From positions 62,001 through 126,000 of the forward strand of contig NZ_JAJEPR010000001.1 of the NCBI RefSeq assembly GCF_020686945.1: a DNA stretch of 64,000 nt, read 5' to 3'. The DNA is from Limivivens faecihominis. GTDB taxonomy: Bacteria > Bacillota > Clostridia > Lachnospirales > Lachnospiraceae. The first letter of the stretch is position 1. The number at the start of each line of letters is the position of its first letter. Shown here in pieces: positions 32,621 through 42,687 of the stretch. A program made the position numbers and the translations under genes. The notes below the pieces were generated by a model. It searched no databases, was not told the origin of the DNA, and saw only the letters and a program-made list of their open reading frames with translations.

Positions 32621-35600
32621 TTACCTCCTCCGTTTTATTTCATCTGTGAATTTTTCTTCCACTTTTGAATATACTTTCGTTGCCACGACTTCGCCGTCCA
32701 TTGTTACATAGACATATACCGTTGTTCCTGTCATAATTGCATTCAACTTTTTATCCAGCATGTCGCCCAGCCTGTCATAGAACTGTTTCAATGGAAGGAT
32801 TGCTTCTGCTCCCGCTTCTCCTCCTGCCAGCAATGTGTCACCTGCCGCCCCGAATGCAGTCGGTTTCGTCATAATACCGCCGTTCTTATACCAGCTAATG
32901 CTGAAATGTGGAACTGATGGCGGATTCAAGCTGAATGATCCGCTGATAGACGGATGTGGCAGTCTCAAATGCGGTAATGACCAGCTGAAGTTGAATTTTG
33001 ATCGGATCGCACTGATCGCATTTCCTACCGCAGTTTTTGCAGCATTGATCGGTGTTGTGATCGCTCTCTTGATTGCATTCCATGTCGAAGACGTTGCTGA
33101 TTTCACGCTATTCCATACAGAACTTATCGTTGACTTAATCCCGTTAATCGCAGATGTCACTGCTGACTTTGCGGCATTGATCGGTGTTGTCACCGCAGTC
33201 TTCACTGCATTCCATGCCGTCGATGTTCCTGTTTTGATCGCATTCCAGATTGTTGTCACTGTTGTCTTTACTGCGTTGAATACAGTCTGCACCGTCGTTT
33301 TGATCGCATTTACGACAGTCTGCACCGCCGTTTTGATCGCATTCCACACTGTTGTGATGACTGTTTTTATTCCATTCATTACAGGCGTGATCACGCTGTT
33401 TTTCATGAAATTCCATGCCGTCTGTACCGCGGACTTTATTGCATTTATCACTGTCGTGAATGTTGTTTTAATGGTGTTCCACACCGTCGAGATCGTTGTG
33501 CTGATCGCATTCATCACTGGTGTGATCACATTATCCTTCATGAAATTCCATGCCGTCTGTACCGCAGACTTTATTGCATTTATCACTGTCGTGAATGTCG
33601 TCTGAATTGCATTCCATACCGTCGTGATCGTTGTGCTGATCGCATTCATCACTGGCGTGATGATATTATCTTTCACAAAATTGATTGCTGTCTGTACCGC
33701 GCTTTTGATTGTTTCCCATACGCTTATGATCGTATCTCGACAATTTTCCCAGATAAACCGGAACGGTACGGTTATCAATTCAAATGCTGCTTTGATAACT
33801 TCCACTATGAACATGATCGCAACCTGAACCACATTCTTTATTGTTTCCCACACATTAGACACGACATCTTTCACAGCATTAAAGATTGTGCTGATCGTAT
33901 CGTGTACGGTCGTGCAGAACGCCGTCACGTTTGTAACAATTCCATTCCACACCGTTGTGCAGAATGTTGAAATCCCATTCCAGATTCCTTCAAAAAACGA
34001 AGAAATTCCGTTCCAGATTCCTTCAAAAAAGGTTTTCACTCCATTCCAGACAGTTTCCCAGTTAGTTCCAAACCATCCAAGAAAAACATCCGCTACACCT
34101 TTGACTGCTCCGATTATTGTCGAAAAATATTCTTTCAGACCATCCCAGATGCTTGAAAAAATTCCTTTTACAGCTTCCCACGCACCAGACCAGTCACCAC
34201 TGAATACAGCAGAAAATACATCCCATATTCCAAGAATGACATTGAAAGCTGTTTGTAATGCGATTGCAATCGTACTGAAGGCAGCTTCCAACACTGGTGC
34301 AAGCAAATTACAGAATCCGTCCCAGATTGTTTTTATTGCTGACGTCACGTCGCTGAATGTAATTCCTAACGCTGACAGTCTTTCACTGATTCCTGCTGCA
34401 AATGTTGTGAATGCATCTTTGATTTTCTGCCAGATCGCCGTGATCGTATTTCTGAAATCCTCATTCGTATTCCATAAATGAATAATGACTGCTGTAATTG
34501 CTGCAATCACTCCCACTACAATCGCCGCTGGTGATGTAATCAATCCCAGTGCTTTCGTGAATACTCCTGAAAATCCGCCTGCTTTTACAAGTCCGGCTGA
34601 CAGCGTTCCAAGTGCGCGTGATACATTTGCGCTGAACGTGATCACTTTCCCCAATCCCATCAGCATCGGTGCAAGTGCTGCCACAAACATTCCGACGCGA
34701 AGAATTGTTTCTTTTTGTCCTTCGTCCATTGCATTCAGTTTGTCCACAAAGTTCTGAATATGTGTCACAATATCACGGATTTTTGGCATCAGAATTTCCC
34801 CGAAGCTGATAGCAAGTTCCTGAAGTTGTGACATCAGGATCGTGATCTGTCCCTGAAGATTGTCATTCATTGTGTTTGCCATCTTTTCAGATGATCCATC
34901 GCAGTTGTCGATCGCTCCTGCCAGCTTCTCAAAATCTTTATCCGATCCGTTTATGATCGCCAGCATTCCGGACATTGCTTCCTTTCCGAATAATGCCGCT
35001 GCTGCCTGTGCCTGTTCCGCTTCTGACAGTCCACCCAGCTTCTGCCGCAGCTGTTCCATCAGTTCACGCAGCGAAAGCATCTTACCGGAACTATCTGTCA
35101 ATGATATTCCATACTTATCCATCGCAGCCGCGACAGTATCTGTTGGCTTCGCAAGGTTCGTGATGGCTCCTCGCAAAGATGTTCCCGCCTGGCTGGACTT
35201 GATACCTGCATTTGCCATCAATCCGATCGCAAGCGCAGCATCTTCTGCTGTGTATCCTAACGATCCGAGAACCGGGGCTGCGTATTTAAACGTTTCACCC
35301 ATCATCGACACGTTGGTATTTGCATTCGATGATGCTGCCGCCAAAATATCAGAAAAATGACTGGAATCTTTTGCCGAAAGTCCGAAGGCGGTCAGGGCAT
35401 CTGTTACGATGTCGGATGTCGATGCAAGATCTTCTCCTGATGCTGCCGCAAGATTCATGATGCCCTCCAAGCCGTCCATCATGTCCTGCGTCTTCCATCC
35501 AGCCATCGCCATATACTGCATCCCCTGTGCAGCTTCTGATGCGCTGAACTTTGTTTTTGCGCCCATTTCACGGGCTTTTCCTCGCAGTTTATCAAGATCC

Positions 35601-36307
35601 GTTCCTGTTGCTCCGGAAATTGCTGATACTTTCGACATTTCACTGTCAAAATCCGCTGTCGTCTTAACAGCCGCAACTCCAAGCCCTGCAATACCGGTCG
35701 ATAACGGAAGAAGTTTCTGCCCCACACTCGTTAATGTGCCGCCAACCTTTTCTGCTTTTGCTGCATATTCATCAAACGGCGCACGCGCAAGTTCTGCGTT
35801 CACATTTTTCAATTCCGCTTCCATTTCAGTCAGCGCAGCTTTCGACTGATTCACTGCCGCTTCCTGCTTCGTGATCGCTGTTTCTGTTTTTGTGATCTGG
35901 TTTTCACTGGTGGACAGCTGCGAAGACAACTTTTCATATTCTGCCTTCAGCTTCTGTGTTTCTTCGCTGTCTTCGCCTGTCGCTTTCGCACTATCTTCAT
36001 ATGCTTTTTTTGCCGCTTCAACCTTTGTCTTCAGCTGATCGTGCGCTGTTTTTTGCAGTTCCAACTTCTGTTTTAAGTTGTCATACTGTTGTCCATTCTG
36101 TTGCACGATCCCCTTTTGAACATCTATCTTCGATGTCAGTTCGGTCACTCTTGCACGCAGGGCGTCCTGCGCGGATCCGCTTAACTTTGCTTGTGCCGCA
36201 GCCAGCGAATGCTGTGCCGTCAGGTTTTTCATCTCTGCTGCTGCCTGACGCATCGCCTGCTGATACTGCGACGTTTCTGCCCTAATCTCAATTAAGGTCT
36301 TAGCCAT
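32621..36307 (-). CDS. Tail tape measure protein
   Basis: A 1228-aa protein. Residues 1-180 form a long coiled coil. Residues 190-470 are the TP901-type tape measure core (FDSEMSKVSAISGATGTDLD, then AGTSLRGAITNLAKPTDTVA). Hydrophobic segments follow at about 540-620. Residues 850-1090 are a regular array of WNxIKxxxxTxxNAIKS-like units. The C-terminus has TAFGAAGDTLLAGGEAGAEA. It sets tail length and ends near the tip. The repeat array is mirrored in the DNA at about 33080-33700. Confidence 0.93.
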   Translation of the reverse strand: MAKTLIEIRAETSQYQQAMRQAAAEMKNLTAQHSLAAAQAKLSGSAQDALRARVTELTSKIDVQKGIVQQNGQQYDNLKQKLELQKTAHDQLKTKVEAAKKAYEDSAKATGEDSEETQKLKAEYEKLSSQLSTSENQITKTETAITKQEAAVNQSKAALTEMEAELKNVNAELARAPFDEYAAKAEKVGGTLTSVGQKLLPLSTGIAGLGVAAVKTTADFDSEMSKVSAISGATGTDLDKLRGKAREMGAKTKFSASEAAQGMQYMAMAGWKTQDMMDGLEGIMNLAAASGEDLASTSDIVTDALTAFGLSAKDSSHFSDILAAASSNANTNVSMMGETFKYAAPVLGSLGYTAEDAALAIGLMANAGIKSSQAGTSLRGAITNLAKPTDTVAAAMDKYGISLTDSSGKMLSLRELMEQLRQKLGGLSEAEQAQAAAALFGKEAMSGMLAIINGSDKDFEKLAGAIDNCDGSSEKMANTMNDNLQGQITILMSQLQELAISFGEILMPKIRDIVTHIQNFVDKLNAMDEGQKETILRVGMFVAALAPMLMGLGKVITFSANVSRALGTLSAGLVKAGGFSGVFTKALGLITSPAAIVVGVIAAITAVIIHLWNTNEDFRNTITAIWQKIKDAFTTFAAGISERLSALGITFSDVTSAIKTIWDGFCNLLAPVLEAAFSTIAIALQTAFNVILGIWDVFSAVFSGDWSGAWEAVKGIFSSIWDGLKEYFSTIIGAVKGVADVFLGWFGTNWETVWNGVKTFFEGIWNGISSFFEGIWNGISTFCTTVWNGIVTNVTAFCTTVHDTISTIFNAVKDVVSNVWETIKNVVQVAIMFIVEVIKAAFELITVPFRFIWENCRDTIISVWETIKSAVQTAINFVKDNIITPVMNAISTTITTVWNAIQTTFTTVINAIKSAVQTAWNFMKDNVITPVMNAISTTISTVWNTIKTTFTTVINAIKSAVQTAWNFMKNSVITPVMNGIKTVITTVWNAIKTAVQTVVNAIKTTVQTVFNAVKTTVTTIWNAIKTGTSTAWNAVKTAVTTPINAAKSAVTSAINGIKSTISSVWNSVKSATSSTWNAIKRAITTPINAAKTAVGNAISAIRSKFNFSWSLPHLRLPHPSISGSFSLNPPSVPHFSISWYKNGGIMTKPTAFGAAGDTLLAGGEAGAEAILPLKQFYDRLGDMLDKKLNAIMTGTTVYVYVTMDGEVVATKVYSKVEEKFTDEIKRRR

Positions 36308-36324
36308 GTTTCGCGTTCCTTTCT

Positions 36325-36843
36325 TTACTTCTCATCGACCGTCCTAATCTCGAATGCCGCATGATCTAAAAGGCTCATGATGTCCGCTTCTATGCACTGC
36401 TGATATGAGTTTTTCATAAGATTGATACAGATCTTCACTATCCGATCCACATTTTCCCTGCATATCTTCCACAGGTTTTCACCCGGATCTTCATCGTTAT
36501 ATCCATTTTCTTCGTCATATGCGTCGAAAGCAGATTTTTCTTTCTGTATCTTTTCAGGATGTTCTGGATTAAGATCCAGAAATTTCTTCGTGATCACATC
36601 CTGCATCATGAAATGGATTTCTTTCACAGCTGACAATACATCTTCCGGATCGGCTTCTTCCACCTCCCGCTGTCTTGCTCCGAATACTGTCATTAAAATC
36701 TTCGTATTCGCTTCAAAAGCATCACTGATCGAATCACTGTCATTCCGTTCCATGATTTCCGTATATCTGCGATACATTTCCACTGAAATCGTCGTGCAGA
36801 CATATTCTTTGTGTCCACACGACAAGATCAGTTCCGGCATCAC
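36325..36843 (-). CDS. Tail assembly chaperone-like protein (second)
   Basis: A 172-aa acidic helical protein (YRRYTEIMERNDSDSISDAF, then MTVFGARQREVEEADPEDVL), positioned just before the tape measure. Its start overlaps the stop of the preceding chaperone-like gene (36840-36843). In many siphoviruses this pair is linked by a programmed frameshift; here an ATGA restart is what the sequence shows. Confidence 0.7.
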   Translation of the reverse strand: MMPELILSCGHKEYVCTTISVEMYRRYTEIMERNDSDSISDAFEANTKILMTVFGARQREVEEADPEDVLSAVKEIHFMMQDVITKKFLDLNPEHPEKIQKEKSAFDAYDEENGYNDEDPGENLWKICRENVDRIVKICINLMKNSYQQCIEADIMSLLDHAAFEIRTVDEK

Positions 36844-37190
36844 TTGCCATTTGTAAAATTTTTCGCGAAGTCTTCCGTTCTTTTATCAACCTTTTCACCC
36901 ACTGATACATCCATCAATGCAAATTCCATCACGATCGAATCCGGTGTCATTCCGGTTTCAGCATCCAGCATGTCATCTGTTGTGAACTGGTTTCCGTACA
37001 TTTCAACAATAACGTCCATCATATCCATGAACTGCTGTCTTGTGTACAACGCCCGTTTCGCTTCTGTGTCCATAATGCTGTCGCGCACTTCCAGATAGCG
37101 CAAATATGCCATCGTGGACATCTTCTGCGGCATCGTATATTCTTTGTTGCCGATGATAATTGATCTTTTCTTTGTTTTAGCTGCTGCCAT
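36840..37190 (-). CDS. Tail assembly chaperone-like protein (first)
   Basis: A 116-aa protein (IIIGNKEYTMPQKMSTMAYL, then DDMLDAETGMTPDSIVMEFA) between the major tail protein and the tape measure. That is the position and size of gpG-type tail assembly chaperones, which coat the tape measure during tail assembly. Confidence 0.75.
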   Translation of the reverse strand: MAAAKTKKRSIIIGNKEYTMPQKMSTMAYLRYLEVRDSIMDTEAKRALYTRQQFMDMMDVIVEMYGNQFTTDDMLDAETGMTPDSIVMEFALMDVSVGEKVDKRTEDFAKNFTNGK

Positions 37191-37207
37191 TTCTTTTCCC
37201 TCCTGTT

Positions 37208-37819
37208 TTATGCTGCATCCGGTTTTTCCTGAACTTTTGAAAACCAGTCTTTGATCGCTGCCGCTGCTTCTGTATGTTCCGTAAGAAGATTGCTTTCATC
37301 AACGCTGCATTCATATCTTCCATCCATCTGACGGGCATAAAAATCGCCCTTCAATGTTGCTGTCTGCGTTGTTTTTGTTTCCCCTTCTGTTTCGTAATTA
37401 TCTTCAAATCCCTGACCGAATCTTCCACAGTACAGCCATTTGAATTCATACTTGCCATTCAGCTTCTTCGCGCGCCATCCAAGCGCAAGTTCTGGTGCTT
37501 TGTCATCCTTCGTCTTGATCAGGAATCCTTTTTCATACAGATGCCCGAATACCTGTGACTTATCCTGTGGCGCCAAACTGTTCACTTCCAGTTCCACGCT
37601 TGTCCCTTTGTATGACATGTTTACATCTTCAACCGAATCATCACTGTAAATTTTTTCAGTTTCAAATTCATCGCTGATCTTTCCTGTGATCGCGCGTGCC
37701 AACTTTGACGGCGTTTCTGCCACGTATTCCGTTTCTGTATTCGTTGTAACTTTTGCGATATGAATATCTCTGAACGATACAGTCCTGCTTCGCACGATCT
37801 TTTCTTTTTCTGCTGCCAT
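37208..37819 (-). CDS. Major tail (tube) protein
   Basis: A 203-aa protein resembling phi13-type major tail proteins: SVELEVNSLAPQDKSQVFGH, then ELALGWRAKKLNGKYEFKWL and CGRFGQGFEDNYETEGETKT. Hexamers of this protein would form the tail tube. It has no C-terminal Ig-like extension. Confidence 0.88.
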   Translation of the reverse strand: MAAEKEKIVRSRTVSFRDIHIAKVTTNTETEYVAETPSKLARAITGKISDEFETEKIYSDDSVEDVNMSYKGTSVELEVNSLAPQDKSQVFGHLYEKGFLIKTKDDKAPELALGWRAKKLNGKYEFKWLYCGRFGQGFEDNYETEGETKTTQTATLKGDFYARQMDGRYECSVDESNLLTEHTEAAAAIKDWFSKVQEKPDAA

Positions 37820-37821
37820 GT

Positions 37822-38178
37822 TTATTCCTCCATTTCCTCTGCTTCTTTCAAAATTAAAAATCGCATCGCATTGATAAAGATCCCCGTATCTGTTTCATTC
37901 TGATCATTTCCTTCCTGAAATAGAAATCCGTTTTCCTTCATCAGTTTTTTTATTCTTTTCACAAGTGCCTGCTGATCGCTCCGTGACCAGATATTCACTT
38001 GTATGCTTGCCGCTTCAATTTCACATTCATCATCTGAATGTGCATCTTCTGTGTCTTGTAGCTTCCACAGTGTCACATGAAGCCGTTTCAGGCTTTCGTC
38101 ATACCATCCTTGCTGTACGATTGTTCCTTCATCTGAAATCGGCTTCAATGCTTCCGCCGCCAATCCAATAACATCCAC
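37822..38178 (-). CDS. Tail completion/terminator-type protein
   Basis: A 118-aa protein (VDVIGLAAEALKPISDEGTI-like start, then IEAASIQVNIWSRSDQQALV). It is located between the gp10-like gene and the major tail protein, the usual place of the tail terminator. Family assignment is by position and general pattern. Confidence 0.7.
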   Translation of the reverse strand: MDVIGLAAEALKPISDEGTIVQQGWYDESLKRLHVTLWKLQDTEDAHSDDECEIEAASIQVNIWSRSDQQALVKRIKKLMKENGFLFQEGNDQNETDTGIFINAMRFLILKEAEEMEE

Positions 38179-38182
38179 TGTT

Positions 38183-38614
38183 TTATCCTCCCAGTTTTTC
38201 GTTCAATGCTTTCTGGTACTCTTGATCAGCTATCATGTGATATTCGCTTTCGCACTCCGATTTCGTATTATTCAGGAAGTCCCGTGGCGGCATTTTTGAT
38301 GTCCCCCACTCCACAAACTTCATGTAAAACCAGTTTTGCGCGTCGCCATTCAATTCCCATCCGACTTCGCCTTTTTTGGTCGTTACCTTCTTAGGAATGT
38401 TGTCCCGCGCATGTCCCGGCGGTCTGTATCCATTCCGTCCTGACTTCGAATTGTCAGCAGATCTTGCCATGTGTGCCTTCATCTTCGGTTCTGTAATATC
38501 GGCGGATCTCTGAAATATTTTTTTATTGATCGCTCCGATTTCAGCACTTGACGACAGGGCTTCCACACCACGCTGTACTTCCTCAAATCCTTCAAATCGG
38601 AACGATATTTCCAT
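38183..38614 (-). CDS. HK97 gp10-like head-tail protein
   Basis: A 143-aa protein with FEGFEEVQRGVEAL at the start, TEPKMKAHMARSADNSKSGR in the middle and YMKFVEWGTSKMPPRDFL near the end. The last is the hallmark FxExGT/PxPFL-like region of HK97 gp10 proteins. It takes part in head-tail joining. Confidence 0.85.
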   Translation of the reverse strand: MEISFRFEGFEEVQRGVEALSSSAEIGAINKKIFQRSADITEPKMKAHMARSADNSKSGRNGYRPPGHARDNIPKKVTTKKGEVGWELNGDAQNWFYMKFVEWGTSKMPPRDFLNNTKSECESEYHMIADQEYQKALNEKLGG

Positions 38615-38629
38615 CTCTATTTCCTCCTG

Positions 38630-38953
38630 TCAGTCGTGTCTGTTGGCTTTCAGTTGCACATACTGCCTGTCATTTTGTTTGAAATCCGTTGCATAAATGT
38701 CATATCTGTCGCCTTCAAATTCGATCAAGAAATCTTTTGCATGTACTTTAATCTCTTTTATACGTCTGCAATATCTCACTTCAAATACGATTGCATTTTC
38801 CAGTCTGACATCCAGTGCTTCATACAATTCCTGCCCGTAAAGGTTTCTGATCTCACACCATGCTTCATAAAACAGTGTCGGTTCTTTTTCCTGCTGCCGT
38901 CCGTTTTCCAGACTTTTGTTTCGCTTATAAAATTTGATCCTTGCTGTTGCCAT
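38630..38953 (-). CDS. Head-tail joining (stopper) protein
   Basis: A 107-aa protein ending LIEFEGDRYDIYATDFKQND, the pattern of phage head-tail joining proteins of the SPP1 gp16/HK97 gp7 type. Its place between connector and gp10 supports this. Confidence 0.8.
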   Translation of the reverse strand: MATARIKFYKRNKSLENGRQQEKEPTLFYEAWCEIRNLYGQELYEALDVRLENAIVFEVRYCRRIKEIKVHAKDFLIEFEGDRYDIYATDFKQNDRQYVQLKANRHD

Positions 38954-38954
38954 G

Positions 38955-39242
38955 CTATCCCCTTAACGTTTCTTTCAGCATCATTGACTGAATCGCGTAC
39001 CTGATGCGTTCCGTTGAATCAGATGTGATTTTCCCGTTGTTGTACATTCGATCCCTGTGATCGTATAATTCCTTCACATACGAACAGATCAGTATTTTCT
39101 GCCTATTTGTTGGCTTTTCCGGATCGAATGACGGAATCAGTTCCTTCATTTCATCTATGACAGCATCATGCATTAGTTCGATCATGCTGTCATCGTCTGT
39201 ATAATCGACGCGCAGATACTGCTTTAATTCCTTTAGGCTCAT
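38955..39242 (-). CDS. Head-tail connector (gp6-like) protein
   Basis: A 95-aa helical protein, SLKELKQYLRVDYTDDDSMI then IDEMKELIPSFDPE, matching the N-terminal pattern of gp6-like DNA packaging/connector proteins. It directly follows the capsid gene. Confidence 0.85.
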   Translation of the reverse strand: MSLKELKQYLRVDYTDDDSMIELMHDAVIDEMKELIPSFDPEKPTNRQKILICSYVKELYDHRDRMYNNGKITSDSTERIRYAIQSMMLKETLRG

Positions 39243-39262
39243 ATCATCACGCCCCTTTTTTG

Positions 39263-40504
39263 TTAGCCAGCCACAGCAACGCTGATTTCTCCTTTAACAA
39301 CCGCAGTTTCATCGACAGACTGAACGTCAAATCTGTCACGAACCTTGATTCCCGTCAGATCCTTCGCCCACAGATCTCCCGCTTCAGTAGAAAGTTCGAT
39401 CGTCATTTTCTCACGGTCAAACAAGGTAACAGCTTCCTTCAGATCTCCCATGTATACCGGATATTTGTAACCAGTCACATCGTTTTTGTCAGATCCTGTT
39501 CCGCCTTTTAATACATTTGTGCTTTTCAGTGTCTTATTGCTCACAACCTTTACCGGATACTTGCCAAAAAGAAGTGTCTTTGTTGCATCTGTCGGATCCG
39601 GCTGCATGATGTACTTGCCATCCTTATCCTTCAGCTTGTCCATGTAGTTAAAGCCATCCTGATTCGTCAATACAATAGAACTTACTGCAATCGCCGGATC
39701 CAGCTTCACGTTGAATACATCTTTGAAATCATCAAAAGTCGCAACCGCAACTTCTTTTCCTTTTGTGATTGTGTTAATCACATTCAGAATTGCAGCATTT
39801 CTTGTCGCTCTTGACTTCTTTGCGATCCACTTATTCAGATATGCAAGGATATTCGTAGCAGTGTCCTGAAGCAGTTCGCGTGTTGTCTTCAGAATTCCGC
39901 CCTTTTTCTTGATTGCATACTTGATCTGTTTCAGGTTCGGTGTTTCTTCCTCTCCGAATTCTCCACCTTCATCCACGTCGCCCCAAGGTGTACTGTCTGC
40001 ATCAACTTCGATCACACGGGATCCACTCATTGTCGCTACCTTTTCGACATTGACGTACTGTTCCAGATCGTTTTCTGTACGGCGCAGTTCAATGATGTCT
40101 GTGCTTACATCCTCCGGAACCGTAAAACCTCCATCCTCGTCTACGCCTTCCTTCATCATGTTTTTGAAGCTGTCCATGATCTCCTGATCTTCTTCCGGCA
40201 TAGCACGTTTACGAAGACCACATACGATCCTGTTTACAAACGCTTTGCACACCTGCGCTTTGCTGTACTTTTTAGACTTCTGACCATCTTCAATTTCCTT
40301 CACCTTCCCATTGTGTAAAGAATCCTTGATACCATCGTCATCGTCTTCTTCCATTTCCATCAGCATGTCGAATTCTTCCTGCATCTCACGAAGTTCCGCC
40401 ATCTGATCCTTCATTTCCTGTGTTTTTCCCTGCCCCTGAAGACCTCTGATCGCATTTTTCTTGTCATTGATCTTCTTCAGCAATGCCCTTGCTGCTTTGC
40501 TCAT
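39263..40504 (-). CDS. Major capsid protein, HK97 fold
   Basis: A 413-aa protein. Residues 1-100 are a charged coiled-coil delta domain that acts as internal scaffold and is cut by the protease. The shell domain starts near EGVDEDGGFTVPEDVSTDII and contains KQIKYAIKKKGGILKTTREL and VLTNQDGFNYMDKL. GGAGG precedes the ATG. Confidence 0.92.
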   Translation of the reverse strand: MSKAARALLKKINDKKNAIRGLQGQGKTQEMKDQMAELREMQEEFDMLMEMEEDDDDGIKDSLHNGKVKEIEDGQKSKKYSKAQVCKAFVNRIVCGLRKRAMPEEDQEIMDSFKNMMKEGVDEDGGFTVPEDVSTDIIELRRTENDLEQYVNVEKVATMSGSRVIEVDADSTPWGDVDEGGEFGEEETPNLKQIKYAIKKKGGILKTTRELLQDTATNILAYLNKWIAKKSRATRNAAILNVINTITKGKEVAVATFDDFKDVFNVKLDPAIAVSSIVLTNQDGFNYMDKLKDKDGKYIMQPDPTDATKTLLFGKYPVKVVSNKTLKSTNVLKGGTGSDKNDVTGYKYPVYMGDLKEAVTLFDREKMTIELSTEAGDLWAKDLTGIKVRDRFDVQSVDETAVVKGEISVAVAG

Positions 40505-40517
40505 TCTGTTTTCCTCC

Positions 40518-41276
40518 TTAGATTCCGAAAAGTTCCATTTCTTCGATGATTGCTTCTTCTTCGGCTGTAATCTTCGCCGTCACATCATCTGCGCTTTGTG
40601 TTTTAATGCCTTCTGGTGCTTTTTTGAAATTCTCCATCATCCAGCCAACACAGGCGGCGACCGCTGGACGTTCTTCGATCTGCACATCGAAGATTTCCTT
40701 TGCTTCCTCTGCCGTCATCCATGTTTCGGCATTGATCAGATCTGTGACTTGTTCTTCTGTCACGCCTTCTTTCACTCGTCCCATATATATGTCCGTGATG
40801 CTTTTCTGACATTTATCCAGTTCACTGATCAGCCGCTGAAAATCATCCGCATTTCCATATGCCCATGACAGCGGTTTGTGAATCATGATCTGCGCTCCCG
40901 ATGACATTACAATCGAATCACAAGCCATCAGGATCACGGATGCGATCGACGCAGCCATTCCGTCCACGATGCCTGTTTTATGTCCGGTATGCCGTGATAA
41001 AATGCTGTGAATTGCTATCCCGGCAAATACGTCACCACCGCCACTGTTGATGTACACCGTCAGTTCAGCCCCCGGTTCAATCTGATTCATAAAATCCGAT
41101 ATATCCTGCGGGCATGTATCTTCATCGCACCATGCTTCCCATGTTGAAGAAACAATGTCACCGTATATATACAGCTCTGCTGCATTATTCGATACATTTC
41201 TGAATTCCATAAATCCAGTATTTTCAATCTTCTTTGTTTTTGGATTTCTCCGTGAAAAATTGAATTTATTCTTCAT
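40518..41276 (-). CDS. ClpP-type prohead protease
   Basis: A 252-aa serine protease of the ClpP fold: ELTVYINSGGGDVFAGIAIH, catalytic Ser in DGMAASIASVI, catalytic His in IMIHKPLSWAYG. It matures the capsid by removing the delta domain. ATG 41276 follows GGAGGGG and overlaps the portal stop by 11 bases; a longer upstream frame is the portal gene read out of frame. Confidence 0.92.
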   Translation of the reverse strand: MKNKFNFSRRNPKTKKIENTGFMEFRNVSNNAAELYIYGDIVSSTWEAWCDEDTCPQDISDFMNQIEPGAELTVYINSGGGDVFAGIAIHSILSRHTGHKTGIVDGMAASIASVILMACDSIVMSSGAQIMIHKPLSWAYGNADDFQRLISELDKCQKSITDIYMGRVKEGVTEEQVTDLINAETWMTAEEAKEIFDVQIEERPAVAACVGWMMENFKKAPEGIKTQSADDVTAKITAEEEAIIEEMELFGI

Positions 41277-42681
41277 CGTTTTCCCCTCCTTCCTGCGATT
41301 CTTTTTCATCAGGTTCTGTTCCGGTCGTGTCTGCCTGATCTCCTTCTTCCGGATCCTTTTGCGTTTTCTGATCCGTTTCCGGCTGTATAGGAAGCACGCT
41401 TTGCTGCTGTGCATTTCCCGCTTTTTCGTACTGCTTTCCAACTTCTGTGATCGGAATATAATTTCCGTTCACGATCAGCTGATCACCGCCTTCTGCATCC
41501 ATCAGATCCAGTTTTCGTCGACATTCATTCACTTTTTGAATTCCGTTCTGGACACCTGTTGCGAAAATCTCCATCTGTGTCTTGCTGTCAGTTCTTAGCA
41601 GAACTTTTTCATTCAGTTTGTAATATTTTCCTTCGCTGAAGGCTTCTTCATCTGTCAATAACTTATAATTAACCTCTTCTTCGTACTGCTTTAATACAAA
41701 AAGCATCGTGTCTGTTAGGAATGACAACTGCTGCATTTCGCTGTTGTTGTACGAAGATTTTGTGTAATCATTGATCTGATTCGGCTTGATTCCGAATGCA
41801 GCTGCGATCTGAAGTGCTGAATATTTCTTTAGTTCGATGAACTGACTGTCCGAAAGTTTAATATCCAGTGGCGTCAGCTTCATCCCAAGCGGAACCGGAA
41901 TGATTTTTCCTGCATTTTTTGCGCCTGATCCGAATTCTTCAAATGCCTGCACCAGTTTTTCTTTTAAATCTTTGTTCAGATCTCCTGTGTATTCCAGTGT
42001 TGCTTTCCCAGTCAGTCCGCTTTCATATAAGCTGTTCAGATAGTCCTGTGATGCCGCTGCGCCCTCCACAGTCGTCTTCAATATCGCCTGCACAGGAAGC
42101 CCCGTAATACCATCCAAGCTGTGTGATGTCTTGAAATGCAGAACTTCATCTGTCCCGAACACATATTGCTGCCCGCTGTATTTATCGTTGTAGACATACC
42201 AGATCTTTCCTCTTCCTCCGAAGTATCCTTCATCATCCACTACAATCTGCACGCAGTTCGACGGCATAATCCACAAGTCCATGACTTTGTATTCTCCGCC
42301 GTATTTTTTTCTTTTGAACTTCGACCTGACATATACATACGCATTTCCGAAGTGATTTCGGTTCATTTCCACGGCATTCCAGAAAGCTGTGGGCGTCATA
42401 AACGGATTCGGTCTGTTTTTCAGCAGTTTCGCAACATCCGACAGTTCTGGTTCAATGATCCCTTTTTCAGTTTTTTGATAATATTTCCACGGTATTTTTG
42501 CCAGCGTTTCAGACATCATTTTCAAACATGTGAAGTACGTTACTTCCGCCATCACATCCTTGTTTTTTCTTTTCACACCAAGCCATTCAAGAAATGATTC
42601 TTCCTTCATCGCTGGTGATGTTTCCACGGTGAAGTTCATTTTTTTTGCAATCCATCCTTTGAACTTCTGCCATACATTCAA
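41266..42681 (-). CDS. Portal protein
   Basis: A 471-aa HK97-family portal: FLEWLGVKRKNKDVMAEVTY at the start, then VDDEGYFGGRGKIWYVYN, LHFKTSHSLDGITGLPVQAI, and AAFGIKPNQINDYTKSSYNN. The C-terminal 50 residues are acidic and low complexity. Twelve copies form the DNA entry vertex. Confidence 0.92.
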   Translation of the reverse strand: MNVWQKFKGWIAKKMNFTVETSPAMKEESFLEWLGVKRKNKDVMAEVTYFTCLKMMSETLAKIPWKYYQKTEKGIIEPELSDVAKLLKNRPNPFMTPTAFWNAVEMNRNHFGNAYVYVRSKFKRKKYGGEYKVMDLWIMPSNCVQIVVDDEGYFGGRGKIWYVYNDKYSGQQYVFGTDEVLHFKTSHSLDGITGLPVQAILKTTVEGAAASQDYLNSLYESGLTGKATLEYTGDLNKDLKEKLVQAFEEFGSGAKNAGKIIPVPLGMKLTPLDIKLSDSQFIELKKYSALQIAAAFGIKPNQINDYTKSSYNNSEMQQLSFLTDTMLFVLKQYEEEVNYKLLTDEEAFSEGKYYKLNEKVLLRTDSKTQMEIFATGVQNGIQKVNECRRKLDLMDAEGGDQLIVNGNYIPITEVGKQYEKAGNAQQQSVLPIQPETDQKTQKDPEEGDQADTTGTEPDEKESQEGGENDEE

Positions 42682-42687
42682 CCCGCA

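Noticed and set aside
40518..41441. A longer form of the prohead protease starting at 41441
   Set aside because: The extra 55 residues are the portal gene in another frame, very Arg/Lys-rich, while ATG 41276 has a strong ribosome binding site.
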